Below, in pieces: positions 11,420 through 24,255 of a stretch of DNA of 64,000 bases. Numbering within the stretch: position 1 is the stretch's first letter; every line of letters starts with the position of its first letter. Source of the DNA: Thamnidium elegans (taxonomy: Eukaryota; Mucoromycota; Mucoromycetes; Mucorales; Mucoraceae). The stretch is taken from positions 372,001-436,000 of the forward strand of contig JAIXMG010000026.1 in the NCBI GenBank assembly GCA_025201345.1, given 5' to 3'. The notes beneath the pieces were generated by a model, which was not told where the DNA came from, searched no databases, and saw only the letters and a program-made list of their open reading frames with translations. The position numbers and the translations under genes are program-made.

Positions 11420-14400
11420 ATTTAGATGATAAATAGTATAAAGGTTAAAATAATTGATATCCAAAGAAAAGAAGGAGAAGAAGAGGGACAAAAACAATTT
11501 TGTTATATACGAAAAAAAAAAAAGGGATAATTACTATATGCAGTAAGATTTTTATTCACCGGATTTCTTCGCTACAAATTTTATGAGCAATAATGATCCA
11601 AAAAGAGAAGCTTGGTGCGGTTGTTCCTTAAATGATATCGAGAATTTTTTTTTCGAGTCTCACGTGCGAGATGCTAAGGAAAATAAGGTGGCACCGAACC
11701 TAAAACTAGAGAGTTTTAGATATTCAATATCTTGGTTTATAAATGATAATAAAAAAAAAACTATCTTTTTTTATATACAGTAAGAAAAAAAAAAAAAAAA
11801 GTATCTTTTATGCATAAGCTGCTTAATATGCATATAATTCATATTTGTTTTGTTTGTTATAAATTATTCTGTTTCCATTTAGTTACTATGCAAAAATCGG
11901 GGGATGCGCCAATATTTTCCGCAAGTAATATGACAAACTAATTGATAACTATTTGTACTTTTAGTATTTGAAAAAATCCAGGTATTTTACAGTAGTGTGA
12001 CAAGGATGATAATATTTCACCCTATGAAGACTTTCATAAGTCGACTTATTTAAGAAGTCTGATTTACCTTATTTATTGCCTTTACTCTCTTGCTCTTTTA
12101 AAAATAAACTCGAATAAGCTTCAAGTTAAAATGGACGCGCAGAAAAGGTTACTTAGATGTGATTGTACGATAATAACGTACATGACAGATTTATTAAGGG
12201 AAGTGATATCTTTTGCATAGGAAGCTTAATGTTAACATTGGTGATACACAGTATATATTATATATATCTTAAATGTGAGGGGTGCAGAGGACTACAAAAA
12301 GACTTATGCCCTTTTCTTTCATGTTCTAGACATACCATAAATGATGTATTTCGTACCACTATAAAAAAAAACTATCTTAAACAACAATGCCTACAATTAA
12401 AACCGTTCTAAACGGGCATTTTTATTTTTATTGAAATACTGTTCTCTTATATTCTCGGTTTTTTTTTAAAAAAAGTATCATCTATATGCTTGTAAAGTTA
12501 ATAATCTAAATATCCTTTTTTTTTATAATCAAGTGAGGGTACATATGTACCCCGGGTACACCCCACAAGAAAAAAAAAAACGAAAATGAGTGTACTTTTT
12601 CCTCCCCCACTTGTAAAAAAAAGCCATTTTTGGGATTTGGTCCGAGTCAATCTTGTTAATAAATTTCATAATTCGCATCTAACAAGAACAAGCTCTTATT
12701 TAAAATAATAATATATAAAGACATCCTTCTATGTCAGCGTTTTTAAGGGACTTAATTAGTGATATTAATGTTTTTTTCTATATTTAGTATTAGACGAAGC
12801 TGACAATCAGGATTGACGTTTCATTCATTACTAATCGCGCCAAAAAAACTACTTTCTACCTATCATACACTTGTTAAGGAGTTCTTGTGCCATAAATTCT
12901 AGAGCATATGTTGGTAAGCTTAAACCTTTTTTTTAAAAAAAAAAGTGATATTTTTTTAGAGTTTATTATGTAAGGAATACAATAAAACATTTGCCTATTA
13001 AATGATGTGAGATCTTCATGTTTTTAAAAACATATATCGTTCGCTCCTTTAAACAAACTTCATTTGTTCTATCTGTTTTGTAACACAGGCCTCCTGGTTA
13101 GTTTTTTTCATCAATCATCCGATAAATTGGCCCCTCCATTAATAGATTTTTGTTTAGGTCATTTACTTCCAATTGGAGTATTTTCTATGTTTACCGAATC
13201 GAGTATTAAGCGAATTGCTAAAAGCAGTACTTAAATATATTCACTTACCTTCTATCTAAGCTTGATGTTTGTTATAACGATACCCTTACCATTTAAAAAT
13301 TACAATAATAATACTACTTTTTTTTAAAAATATAAAAAGAAGCAAATTTAACTGAAAAAAAAATCAATTATATGTATAATGGCCACTCAAAAAAAAACCA
13401 TATTTTGATACAATGGTTGTATTTGTCTTATTACAATGGAGAGAAGGGTTATATTTAAAGAAAATGAAGATCACGCAGTCTTCCTCATGGCTGAACACAT
13501 AAATGTGTAGGATTTATAAAAAAAAAATTTTTTTTTGTGTCCTCGTTGTACCACAAAGATAAAGGTCCGTTTATTTAAACTCTTGTTTAAATACGAAACA
13601 CATTGCTTTAAACTTTTGTGACATTACATCTAACCTTTTCCGGAATATAGCCGCCACTACCACCGCCCCCATAAATTCAGAATTCGCAGCTATTCTTATT
13701 CTAGAATAGAAAAAGAAAGGTCCATCATATAAGGGGTATATAATTTTTAATATAGATGTGGGTATGTACGCATGATATGCGTTGAGACATATTTTTGATC
13801 TGTTTCGACTGCATCAGCTTTTTTCTTCTAAGTTTACAAAGTTTTTCTTTTTCCGCGATTTATTTTTCGCGGATTTAGTTTTTATTTGTTTTTTTTTACA
13901 GTTTAAGGGACCAAAGTAGTATAGAAAAGCTCTGTAATTCTTGATTGTACCAGTTATATCAAATTATTTGGGCCAAGGTTTGTCTTCTTCTTTTTTTTAA
14001 AAAATTCGAATAATAGGAAACAATATTTAGAATGAAGAAAAATGTTTGACAGTTGGGGTTCCCAAAAGCCTTTGTGGACCGCGGATTTTTATTTGACATA
14101 TTGAAATATCATATAACTTTTGTATGTTTGACGAGATGAGCTTCTCCCACAAATCAGAAACAATAAAGTATTCGATAATCGCTACTTTCGCAGCGATCTC
14201 GAATAATATTGTGATTTACATGGCATTTCACGCCTATTGATTTTGTACGCGGCCTTATCTTATTGAACTGTATATAAATGTATATTAGGTACATAATCTT
14301 GTCAGCAACTATGTACTTATATAGTAATTACACGCTTTTTTATGTGATATTTTAATCAAATGGAAACTATCACTTGGTTAGTAATTAAATTCTTCTTTAT

Positions 14401-16966
14401 GAAGACAGATCAATGTAATTCAAAATACCGTTCCGATCATCTTTTAATATCATACAATCACTAACTAACAGATATGAATTTACAGCAGCTTTTATTTATT
14501 TATTGCATTAAATCGTTATTTGAAGTTACAATGGCATAGTTCAAAACCCAAGGTCAGTGTACGAACAGTTTAAACCGGACTTCGGCCCGAAATATTTTCA
14601 ACTATCTGAATAATCTTCTGGGCAGGCTAGTTGCAAGCCTTTTTTTTTTTTTTTTTTGGCATACAGAGCAATTAATTGTACTGTCACTCCGAATTAGGTT
14701 CATATTATAGCATCAATTAACTTTAGAATAATTCATAACTGATTCTAGAATAACTTTATTATGTAAATCAAATTTACATATGTATTTTTTTACACCTGTC
14801 TAGTGTTACATCTTTATGCTTAATTCGTAAGTATTTGTAGTTTTCACACGTTTTAACACGTTATATATATCTATACACCAAGGCGAAGTAATTCGTACTT
14901 TTATACATTTAGAGTTGCCACACCCTCTTAGTAACACCATGTGTTTCAAGAAATTCAAGCCTCACGGATACAAAATTCTAAGTTGCAAAAAGTATGAAAT
15001 GTTAATACAAAGAAAAAAAGCTAAACGTAAATATTAAAAAAAAATCTTCTATCGAGGTTACAATTGTTTGATGGAAAAAAATAGAGTAAGTTGTTACAAC
15101 AGTGAAAATTAGGTTGTGTCAGATTAAGAATAAAATTTGGTCACACAGTTACGAACTGGTTCAAATAAAGATTGATTGTGCTATCTTATAGAGCTTGGTC
15201 AATGTACCGCTGTTGATTCACAAAAATAAGAAACAATAAGATGACAATGTTTGATATGTATTTTTTTTTAATTTATTGATATTTAGAGCTTCAAATTTCT
15301 GTTATTTGATAGGGCTTATTATATTATGTTCATATAAGCGCTAATTAATAGTTACGGAGTTAGCCAACATAACTGCAGATATTTTCCATAATATTAACAA
15401 ATAGGGGATAGTATCTTATGGACCAGTTCCCCTTTTTTGCTTATAAAATAACTAATGATTTTCTGTATGTATTTTTTTTCGGGCGCATTAAAGCTTCCGC
15501 TGTCAGATTATGTTAAAATATGAAGCAATATATTATAATCGATATTAAACACTCCCATTTTACCGATATCTTAATAAGAAAATATAATTGATTTCAAAAA
15601 TCTACCCGTTTCCAAAAAAAAAAAAAAAAAAAAAAAAAAAACCAGTATTTTACTTTCAAAAATTTAAGAATACTAGGAAAAACTTTATCGTTCATGCAAT
15701 AACAAATGCCAAAAAAAATTTAGTGCGAACAAAAATATCGTATGTATTCATTCTGTGTTTTCAGATATCCGAAAGAAGGATTAAAAGGACTTCACCGAAA
15801 AAAAAAAATCGATGTACTTTACTTGGAAGTAGATAATAAAAAATTAAAAAAAAGTGATAATTTATGAATAGATTATTTTTCCGTTTAACTCTCTTTCTTA
15901 AAGCCCGATATATCAAATATATTATAAAATAAGTTAAAAGATCCAAAAGCAACTTCTTAACTAACCGTATCTAAAGCTTACTCCAGTAGTATCTGCTGAC
16001 TTATTTCAATAAACCTTTATAGAATAGAAAAACTTTATAGAATGGCGTCAATATATACACACTTATTTTCGATAATTGTTTATAAATATTAAAAAAAAGC
16101 GATTGTATAACCTTGAACTATTCACCTGGGACTAGAAGCAACTATATAGTTGATGTAGATATAATGCATAGTAAGGCGCATCTTAAGTATCCACTATAAC
16201 GTGTAATTGGTCTTTTGAGTAAATATTAAGCCTTTCCGCCTTTTCCATCTTTACAGCAATTGAAAATAGTTTGATTTAATTAGATTAGCGCCACTTGCAA
16301 ATATACAACAAAGCGTCATGTACATGTACAACATATGGTTCTGTGTACGTGTAACTCACTTACTATAACATATGACTTCATTACCTTGTTTTTAGTTAAC
16401 ATCTCACTTTTCACCTCTCACAATCCATAAATCTGTTTATAAATTGTCGCCAATACAACTAATGTACCCATAAAATAATTAACATGTAAGTACTTTCTCT
16501 AATACTAATTTCTATACTTCTTGTTTTTCAGTATCTGATAATGACTTTATCTAAGTATCTTATGTAAAAAATAATTATCAAATAAGTCAGTGATAATTTA
16601 TATAGAACCTAATATAATCTTATTTATACATAAAGTGATCTTTATTATTATAAAAAGAAATCCAAAAGAATCACGCGTTTGCGCTTCGAGAGTTCTTTTT
16701 CTCTTTAAGCTTTAGATGTCCATCGTCTTTTTTTATAGAATATATTTTAATTCCTTTAATAACTAGTCTATTCCCGCTAAAATTAAATTTTAGTTTGCAC
16801 TTTTAAAGATTAGCCATCAATAGGAAAGTTAAAAAAGAAGATGTCAGTCCGGAGCGTATACCGTATGGCAACTCCTGATACTTTTCTGTTATGTTTACGA
16901 GCGTCAAATGCTTACGGTTATTACCGATACTTTTTTTTTACGCATGATCGTTTATTTTCTCAGTAG
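11420..16966. other. 5.5-kb gene desert
   Basis: AT-rich, homopolymer-rich sequence with no intact gene I can support. Noted inside: a 16-bp perfect palindrome at 12537-12552 with an adjoining GGGTAC copy; a 67-codon hydrophobic open stretch at about 13031-13234 without a good start; a hAT-like transposon end at 14050-14090; a 28-nt A-run at about 15614-15641; and a 66-codon open frame at 11583-11783 with no recognisable domain. No tRNA with a convincing B-box was found. It reads as a decayed repeat-rich spacer. Confidence 0.5.
14050..14090 (+). mobile_element. Possible hAT-like transposon terminal sequence (solo end)
   Basis: CAGTTGGGGTTCCCAAAAGC followed by a GTGGACCGCGG segment. This resembles the family-typical hAT end CAGnGGTTCCCAAA..GGnCCGCGG. 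No partner end or transposase was found nearby, so it would be a remnant. The assignment rests on memory of the hAT consensus and is tentative. Confidence 0.3.
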
Positions 16967-17272
16967 TTTGAAGACCCAAATATTACTCACCAGACAGAGC
17001 TTCTTCGAAAACAAGTTTGTATCCATTTAAATGTTGTGATGTACGCCGGAACTGAACTAGCTTTCAATGCTCAATACGAACTTTTTAAGCATCTTTTTCG
17101 ATGTTTTCCTATGCTCTTAACTTATTTTGATAAGAAATGGATCGATCAAATAAAGTTCGTTACTAGCAATCCGTATAATAGGAACAGCCATGATGTGCAT
17201 AAAGCAGCCATCTATAATCTACTGCGCACCAATTATATTCATGTGTATAACTCAACCAAGCTACTTAAATAG
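16967..17272 (+). pseudogene. Orphan exon or gene fragment, function unknown
   Basis: A 101-codon frame begins right after a CAGTAG splice-acceptor-like site and runs to a TAG at 17270. It is amino-acid balanced rather than low complexity (for example TELAFNAQYELFKHLFRCF and NSHDVHKAAIYNLLRTNY), unlike random AT-rich frames around it. An internal ATG lies at 17036. A possible first exon with ATG at 16841 and donor GTATAC at 16859 would join in frame, but this is speculative. I do not recognise the family. It may be the tail of a decayed repeat-encoded protein. Confidence 0.35.
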
Positions 17273-17590
17273 TGGAATTGTTTTGTTAGATTTTGATAAC
17301 GATATATCACGAGTAGTCTATTTATAAAATCCATTACTGCGTAATGTATCGAAATATATGTTTTTCAGCCTTTAGCAAGGTCTAGTTGAGACTTGTGATA
17401 TTTTATATATTTAAATAACTCGGCAGTTTTGATCTATTGAGCCTCTAAGACAATAATTTGTTTATCTCGAGATGAAACTGATTGCTATTTAAATGACATC
17501 TAATATATGAAAAACATGCTGCACCTGTTACATTGTTTTACTAACATTTATAGAAAGAGAACACTTTTTTTTTTATTCAGGAAAATATAA

Positions 17591-20007
17591 TCACAAAGCG
17601 GCAGTCCAGTCCCATTTTTCCCAAGACTTTAAAAATTCTTGCTGGCGTTGATGATTTTCAGCAGAATGATAGAATCTTGGTTTACGCCATAACTCAGGTC
17701 CAATGTCCAACATACCAGCAATGACCTCTTTACCAAACCAGTAAGGGAAATCCTTGGAGTCCTCAATGACATGACCATACCCTTTATCTAAACCAAACCA
17801 AACATGGAAATAAGGTAGGTTTTTAACAAGTGAATTACGGAACCCACGTTCAACTGTCGTTATAAGTTTTTTATGTTGAGACCATTCTTCACCACTAGCC
17901 ATAATTGCTTCCTTGAAATAAGCAGGAGCATCTTCATAAACACCGTATGGAATAGGAATAGCTTCAATGGCTGTATGTCGTTGAGATCTAAGATTAAGGA
18001 CTGTTTCCATAAATATAACACCTTTGCCTTGTTCGTGGAACATTTTCATTAAACATTTTTGGAAATTCTACAGAGTAAAAATAAAGTAAGTTATTTGTTT
18101 TTATAGTATTTTATATATGTATACATACTCTAATTTCTGTCCACACATCATCATCGCATTCTAAAGTAGTCGATACATGTTGAATAGGGACGATCAAACA
18201 GTTTCCAGGTGTAAGTTCTTGTACATTCGGTAGTGCCAAATAACAGGTGGTTCCGAGCGATATCATAGCAAGTTGAGGAGGTGCACCGTCGTGATAACAA
18301 AACTTACATTTACTTAATAAATCTTGAGTCCTCTTATAGTCTATATTATTACAAAATATATGAATTTTTATTTCTTTCTTTACATATAGAATAACGTACC
18401 TGTAACAGCGCGTCTCATCTTTTGCTCTTCTGTTACACCCTTCTTAGAAGCCATAATATCTGCTTTGTCGTCCATGTAATCATTACTATTCTAATTTAAG
18501 GTATCAATACCTAGCTTAAACATTCTATTCCTTTATTATTACTTACCTCGAATGTTGCATCGGCCATAATTCTATTAGCAAATTCCATATCCATGTTTGA
18601 AGATTTACTGCCACCCTTTTCCTGTCTCACCATTTCAGCCAGTGATAAAGTATCGTCTGATGTACCATAACGAATACGTTCACCTGTAACTTTATCGTGA
18701 GTCCCTTCATACTTTTTCTTTCCTTTCAATGCTTCATGTTCTTGGTTTCCTTGTTTTAATGCATAATCGTATAATCGACCGTGGCTATCTAATGAAGGCA
18801 ATACTGTCACATCTCCTCTTTCTGCTTGTTCGTATTTCTTCAACTCCTCTTGGTATTCTTTTTCGAGCTCTTCTGCATTAGCCATTCCCATTAATTTAGC
18901 TTTAACAACCTTTGAGTTTAATTTGTTGAGCTGATCGCGAGTAAGTGCATGAATAGTAGGTGCCATACTTTGAGGAATGACGGATGGCATTGTTGGTGCA
19001 GGGATTGCTGGTGCGGATGGTTTTTGAGGTGAAGGAGAGCGATGTTTTGGTGGTTCGGGACGTTTAAATGTCTTTTGTTGTTGTGAGTCTGTATCAGTAA
19101 ACATATATTTACGAGTACTATCATCGCGTCTATTATCTCTTCTATCGTCTTTTATATCGTCCCTTCTGTCATCCCTTCTATCATTTCTTCTATCGTCTCT
19201 TCTGTTATCTCTTCTATCGTCCCTTCTGTCACTCCTTCTATCATCTCTTCTATCATTATTTCTACCACCACCTCTTCTATTATCTAAATATTCTCTTTCC
19301 TGCAACGCCTCTTCAAATTTTTCAACAGACTGTATAATATTTAGTAAATCATGCGACACACACTAAATAAATAAATATAACTTACACCGTATTTCTCGAC
19401 GCCAACTTCCATTAATGGCCTACCCTCATCCTCAGCTTGCTCCTTTGCACGTTTCAACTTCATCATTCTCCAGTTAGAACCAGCATCGCCAAACTTGATC
19501 GCTTTTTTCACTTCGGGCACATAATCGTCAAACTTGATTCCTTTAACCAAGTTTTGGTTTAATTCACGTTTGCTTACGACAGGCTGCAAATATTTTTTTT
19601 TTTGTCGTTGTTAGGAAAGAGAATAGAAGACTTCTTTTTTATGTGATACTTACAAAGTCAGGATTAGGCTTCGGTTTATCTTCTTCCTTTATTCTTGCAG
19701 TACCCATAGCACCAAAATCCATACCACCGTCAAGCATCCATCCATGTCTAGCATCATGCTCTTGTGGAAGTGTAGCGTCTGCGCCTAGCTCTTGTTCTCT
19801 AGCTTCAGAAGCCTTTTGATGGTTTCTCAAGTGTTCGGCAGGTGTGATTTCAGCTACATTGGTTCCTGCTTCTACCCAAAGTGAAGGATCAGAGTAATCG
19901 ATTTCCTTTTCTTTTTTGCTACTTTTTTTGTGTTTTTTGTGTTCTCTACTACTACTGCTTTCTTTATGGTCTCTCTTTGAAGACTTTTTATGTTTATGAT
20001 CTCCCAT
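17591..20007 (-). CDS. CWF19L2: CWF19-like protein 2 (spliceosome-associated)
   Basis: Six exons: 19654-20007, 19386-19583, 18547-19329, 18400-18490, 18129-18340, 17591-18067; 2115 nt, 704 residues. The N terminus is Lys/Ser/His-rich, followed by the SLWVEAG block typical of the family. A degenerate Arg-Asp repeat (DDRRDDRR-type, about residues 200-245) sits in exon 3. The C-terminal half carries the two CwfJ domains: the first with a CKFC pair, PNVQELTPGNCLIVPIQH (HIT-like), the second with NLPYFHVWFGLDKGYGHVIE and FGKEVIAGMLDIGPELWRKP. The family acts in lariat turnover and late spliceosomes with Drn1/Dbr1. Its start codon lies 122 bp from that of NOSIP, divergently, so they share a promoter. 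Confidence 0.95.
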
Positions 20008-20129
20008 GATTTAAGTTGTTTTTGTAAAAAAAAAAAAGAGAAACTATTTTTTTTGCAAGTCATGGCTTTTTTTTTATAGTTGATTTTTGCGTTTGAAAAT
20101 ATATTTTTCTTTCTTTCCTTTAAACCAAA

Positions 20130-21311
20130 ATGCCTCGCCATTCAAAGAATAATACTGCCTCCAGTGTATTTACATACCACGAATCACATACCCTTGAATA
20201 CGGTACAAAGAGAGTAAGTGATCTCTAGTTAATTCTAATATGGTACAACTCACACTTTTTATATATAGCAACGTTTAGGAAGAGATTCATATAGAAACTA
20301 TAACGCTTGTTACTTATGTCTTCAAACCGCTAGAAACCCAGTATGTTGTGGTGAGGGTCATTTAGCTTGTCAAGAATGCATGTACGAATCTATTTTACAA
20401 CAAAAGCAAGCGATTAAACAAGAGCAAAGAGCAATAGAACAAAAGAATCAAGAATTAAACAATCAAAAGCAATTGGGTGAATTGGAAGCACAACGTGTTA
20501 TTTTAGATTCTTTCGATAAAACTCAAAACAGTATGTTGGGTGATCGTCAAAAAGTGATCCTTAAAGATGATGTCCCCAATAGTAAGAAGCGTAAATTGGA
20601 AGAAGAAGAAGGAGAAGAAGAAGAGGCTAAAGTTGAAACTCGTTCTATAAATGAAAAAGCTATTGAAGAGAAGGCATCTGAATTAAAAAGAGAAAAGGAA
20701 GAGGCTGCAAAGCCAAAGATTGGATCTTTCTGGGTGGTAAAATATATATTTGCATGTTTTTTTTGGAATGTGATGTTCATTTTTTTTTTATTATAGCCTT
20801 CTGTTACACCTGCTGCAGACGCATCTGTTTTAAAGCCTGTCAAGACTCAAGTTTTGTGTCATGCATCAGATAAAGCTCATTCTCTCAGGTAACGAAAAAA
20901 AAAAAAGTAAAAAGAGTCAATTAAACTAAATCGAATAATGCAGCATTAAATCATTGATAAATGTCAAGTTCCAAACCGAAGACAGCAAAAAAGAAAGTAA
21001 TGTATGTCCAGCATGTTTAAAGACCTTAACAAATGCATCAAAATTATCATGTAAGTAACGAGTAATGACCATCGAGTCTTTATTGTATCTTAACCCTGTT
21101 TTTTCTTTATACGTGGACAGTATTGCGTAATTGTGGACATGTTATCTGTAATGGTTGTGTTGACAAGTTCGTATCAAAATCTAAAAAATGTTTTGTTTGC
21201 GAGAGTAAAGTAAAGTCTAAGGATATTATTGATATGAGTCCGGAAGGTACTGGATTTGCTAGTGCCAGTAAAAAAGCAGTTGCAGAAAAGTTTAACTTGT
21301 GTTTCCAATAA
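20130..21311 (+). CDS. NOSIP: NOSIP-type U-box/RING-like protein
   Basis: Five exons: 20130-20213, 20269-20736, 20797-20888, 20944-21050, 21121-21311; 942 nt, 313 residues. The start MPRHSKNNTASSVFTYHE matches the conserved NOSIP N terminus. A split U-box/RING-like half follows (CYLCLQTARNPVCCGEGHL), then a coiled Glu/Lys/Gln-rich centre, SFWVPSVTPAA, and a second half with CPACLKTL, RNCGHVICNGCVDKF and CFVCESKV. It ends with the family tail GTGFASASKKAVAEKF. Many of the expected Cys/His positions are present. NOSIP proteins are E3-ligase-like and found in the spliceosome. The stop lies 64 bp from the convergent stop of SND1, so 3' ends probably overlap. Confidence 0.95.
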
Positions 21312-21375
21312 TAACAATAAAAAAATCTCGGTATACATATATATTATTTTATTACAAAAAAAAATCGGGTTTTTT

Positions 21376-23705
21376 TTAATAGTGAGTACTAGTAACGTCT
21401 TCATTACCAGTGATATCACCATATTCGAACATACCACGTCTACGTTTAATTGCTTCTTCTTGAGCCCCTTGGAGTGCTTTCAAAATTGTTTCGTTACCAC
21501 GAGCATAACGAACCTTGGGAGTAACATATGCTTGTCCTTCACTGACCATATCCAAGTTCACACTGTCTTCTGCGCTAGCAGATTTACGGAAGTCAAAGAG
21601 AGTAAGACACATCACATTACCTTCGCGAGCATCAACATTAGCAACCAATTGCTTATCAGCAGTAAAGTCTTTAAAACACTCAACGGCTTCAATACCATAA
21701 TCTTCAGTTACTTCAGGAGACTTGACAAAAGACAAAACGGCTTCGTGAGCTTGAGCCTTGAGTTGTTTAAAGTTTTCAGGTAAAGAACGAACACGAGAGT
21801 TTGGTAATGTTTCAGAGTTACCAAAATCGATATACAAAACTTCAATGCCTTCATGAGAGATACGGCGCACTCTTCCTCTGTACCAACAATCATCTTCAGT
21901 GAACTTAGCGCTAACATTTTCACCTACACGGGGTCTAAAGCTAGGATCAGCAGGACGTGCGTTTTGATATTGACCTAATTCAGACATTAAAGTCTTTAAT
22001 TTAGCGATCTCATCAGTCACTTTTTGTACGTAAAAGTGAGAACCACTGATAATATCGGAGACAACCACATCAATATATTCACGGTTAGGTCCAGCATTAG
22101 CTGCTTTTTCTTCAACAACTTCTTCCTTGAAACCAGACCAAATACCTCTCTTCTCAGTCTTTGCTTCACGTTCAGCACCATATAATTGGTTGACATAATT
22201 AGATTCATCGGCAGAGTATTCATGAATAGTAGCAAGACCACGAGATAAAAGAGAGACAGCCAAGTTCTCCCCGTTGACAAAGAGAGAACCAACGAAGCTA
22301 CCAATCTTGTCTACATTTTCAATCTCAATTTCAACATCATGTTGAAGACACTTTTGAGAGACAAAATCTAAAGCTTCTTGACCGTAGGGCTCAGATTTAT
22401 CGTTAGCGGTACGACCGACACGAGGAGCACGGACACCGGATAAAACAAAAGTAAGACGACAGTTTTCCTTGGGAACCCAGACAAACAAACGAGAACCGTT
22501 TGCAACAAAATCAACTACAGCATTTACTTTACCACTACGCTTCAAGAAGGTTAAGAATTGGCGAGACTTGGCTGCGTTCTCAGAGGCATCGACAATACGA
22601 ACAACAGGTTGTTCCTTGGGACTATGAATACCTCTCTTGTCTTCTTCGGCCTTCTTTTCGGCGATCAAGAGTTGATCATAACAGTGAGAACGGTTATCGT
22701 CATCCTTACGATGACGAATAGCAGTAGCAAGACCACGAACAATCAATTGTTCAGCAATATTGTGGTTGCTAACAATAACAGTAGCACAATCTCTTGCTTC
22801 GAACCCATCTTGAGCAGGCTTATGATAATCAATAGTAATATGTGCTTGCTTGCCAATCAACTTCTTTCTCAAGAACTCTCTTGCTTCAAATTGATAACCT
22901 ACTTCCTTAATATCTCTAGACTTGGAGTTAGCAGTAGTGGTACCAGCACCACGAGGGGCTTGCTTAACACTAGCTAATTGAAGCTTCTTTTCAACGCCAG
23001 TTTTAGTCTTGACAATAATCATGTCACCGGTAACAATACGAACAACAGTAGCATCAAATTCAGTAGCATTGGTATCAACCTTCTTGGCAACAAAATCGCG
23101 CCAGATACGAAGCTTCTTTTCCTTGGCGGCCTTTTCAGCTTGACGAAGAGGAGCAGGACCACAAGTGGCTAAGGTGATACTCCAATCAACACACTTGGCT
23201 AAACCTTGAGAGAGTAATAACTCAGCGATGTTTCCAGCAGGATGTTGAACAGAACCAACGAATGTTTGACCACCAGATTGAGAAAGACCTTCAAGAATGA
23301 CCTTGACACCACGTTGTAAAAGACGAGATTCAACAAAGAACTTACATTCTTCTCCAAAGGGTTCAGAAACGGATTGATCATCAGCAGGGGCATTATCTCT
23401 CTTACAGCTAGGTGCCTTAATACCACTTAAATGTAATGTGATAATTTGTTGGGTTTGATCTGGCAAAATTAATAAAATACGGAAGGTTGCACCATCACGG
23501 ACTTGTTCAATGACAGCTAATATAAAGTTTAATTAAGTAATAATTTATTTTACGCGCGCAAACCTCTTTTTTCCCCCTTTTTCTTTGACTTACCATCCAA
23601 AGGCTTTCCTTTATACTTGCTTAAAAAGGCATGTCCATCACGATCGAAAGTAAATGAAACTTCACGAGTACCCTAATGAGTAAAAAAAAAAACAACGGAC
23701 ACCAC

Positions 23706-23747
<42 letters not shown>

Positions 23748-24255
23748 TACCAAACACATACCTTTTCAGCATCGTTCCACATACCGAGTTTGGCATCTTG
23801 AGCTTCAGCTTGCAATTGCTCTAATTTCTCAAGAACTTCTTCTTGACCTTCACGAGTAGTCTTTTGACCTTCACGTACCTTGAGCCAACCATTCTTGACA
23901 CCCAACTCGGCAACGTTCTCACCGGTAGGTAAATAAATACAACCATATTCGCGTTGTGTAGTTGGTACAGTATATTCAGAAACAAAAGAGACTTCCTTTC
24001 CGACCAATAACTTTCTAAGGAACTCACGAGCACCATAACCAAAAGGCTTTTTTTACCAGATGATGAATATAAAAGAAAATAAAAAAACAATAAGTCACTT
24101 ACCTCATCTGATCGTGTTGTGTTTCCTAATCTCGGTGCTTGGACGTTGGATAAAGCCATGAGTCTTTCGGCGGGAGGTCCATTAGCTCTAGGCTTTCCTC
24201 TTAAAATAACTGTATCGCCAGACAAGACGTTCTTAACTGTAGCTTTGTTTACCAT
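21376..24255 (-). CDS. SND1: Tudor-SN / SND1: staphylococcal nuclease-like and Tudor domains
   Basis: Four exons: 24103-24255, 23762-24046, 23594-23672, 21376-23516; 2658 nt, 885 residues, the expected length (about 880-910). The layout is four SN-like repeats, a Tudor domain and a split fifth SN repeat. Repeat starts are visible: VKNVLSGDTVILRG (residue ~8), VRDGATFRILL, VVRIVTGDMIIV, and VDFVANGSRLFVW. The Tudor domain at about 697-760 reads VSAKFTEDDCWYRGRV..VLYIDFGNSE, with the aromatic residues for dimethylarginine binding. Known roles of the family: RNA binding and decay, RISC, and U5 snRNP interaction; cytoplasm and nucleus. The intron at 23673-23761 contains an A-run of about 36 nt. 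The gene is convergent with NOSIP. Confidence 0.96.

Noticed and set aside
11655..11720. Possible tRNA (GGTTCGG-like B-box on the minus strand)
   Set aside because: No matching acceptor stem, D-arm or anticodon stem could be formed.
11583..11783. 66-codon plus-strand frame starting MSNNDPKREAW
   Set aside because: Composition is fairly protein-like, but there is no recognised motif, no splice context and it ends in poly-Lys from an A-run; insufficient support for a gene.
13031..13234. 67-codon hydrophobic open stretch (LPIGVFSMFTESS end)
   Set aside because: No start, no splice sites and no known motif; length not unusual for the frame composition.
21256..21783. 175-codon plus-strand frame
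   Set aside because: Antisense of the SND1 last exon.
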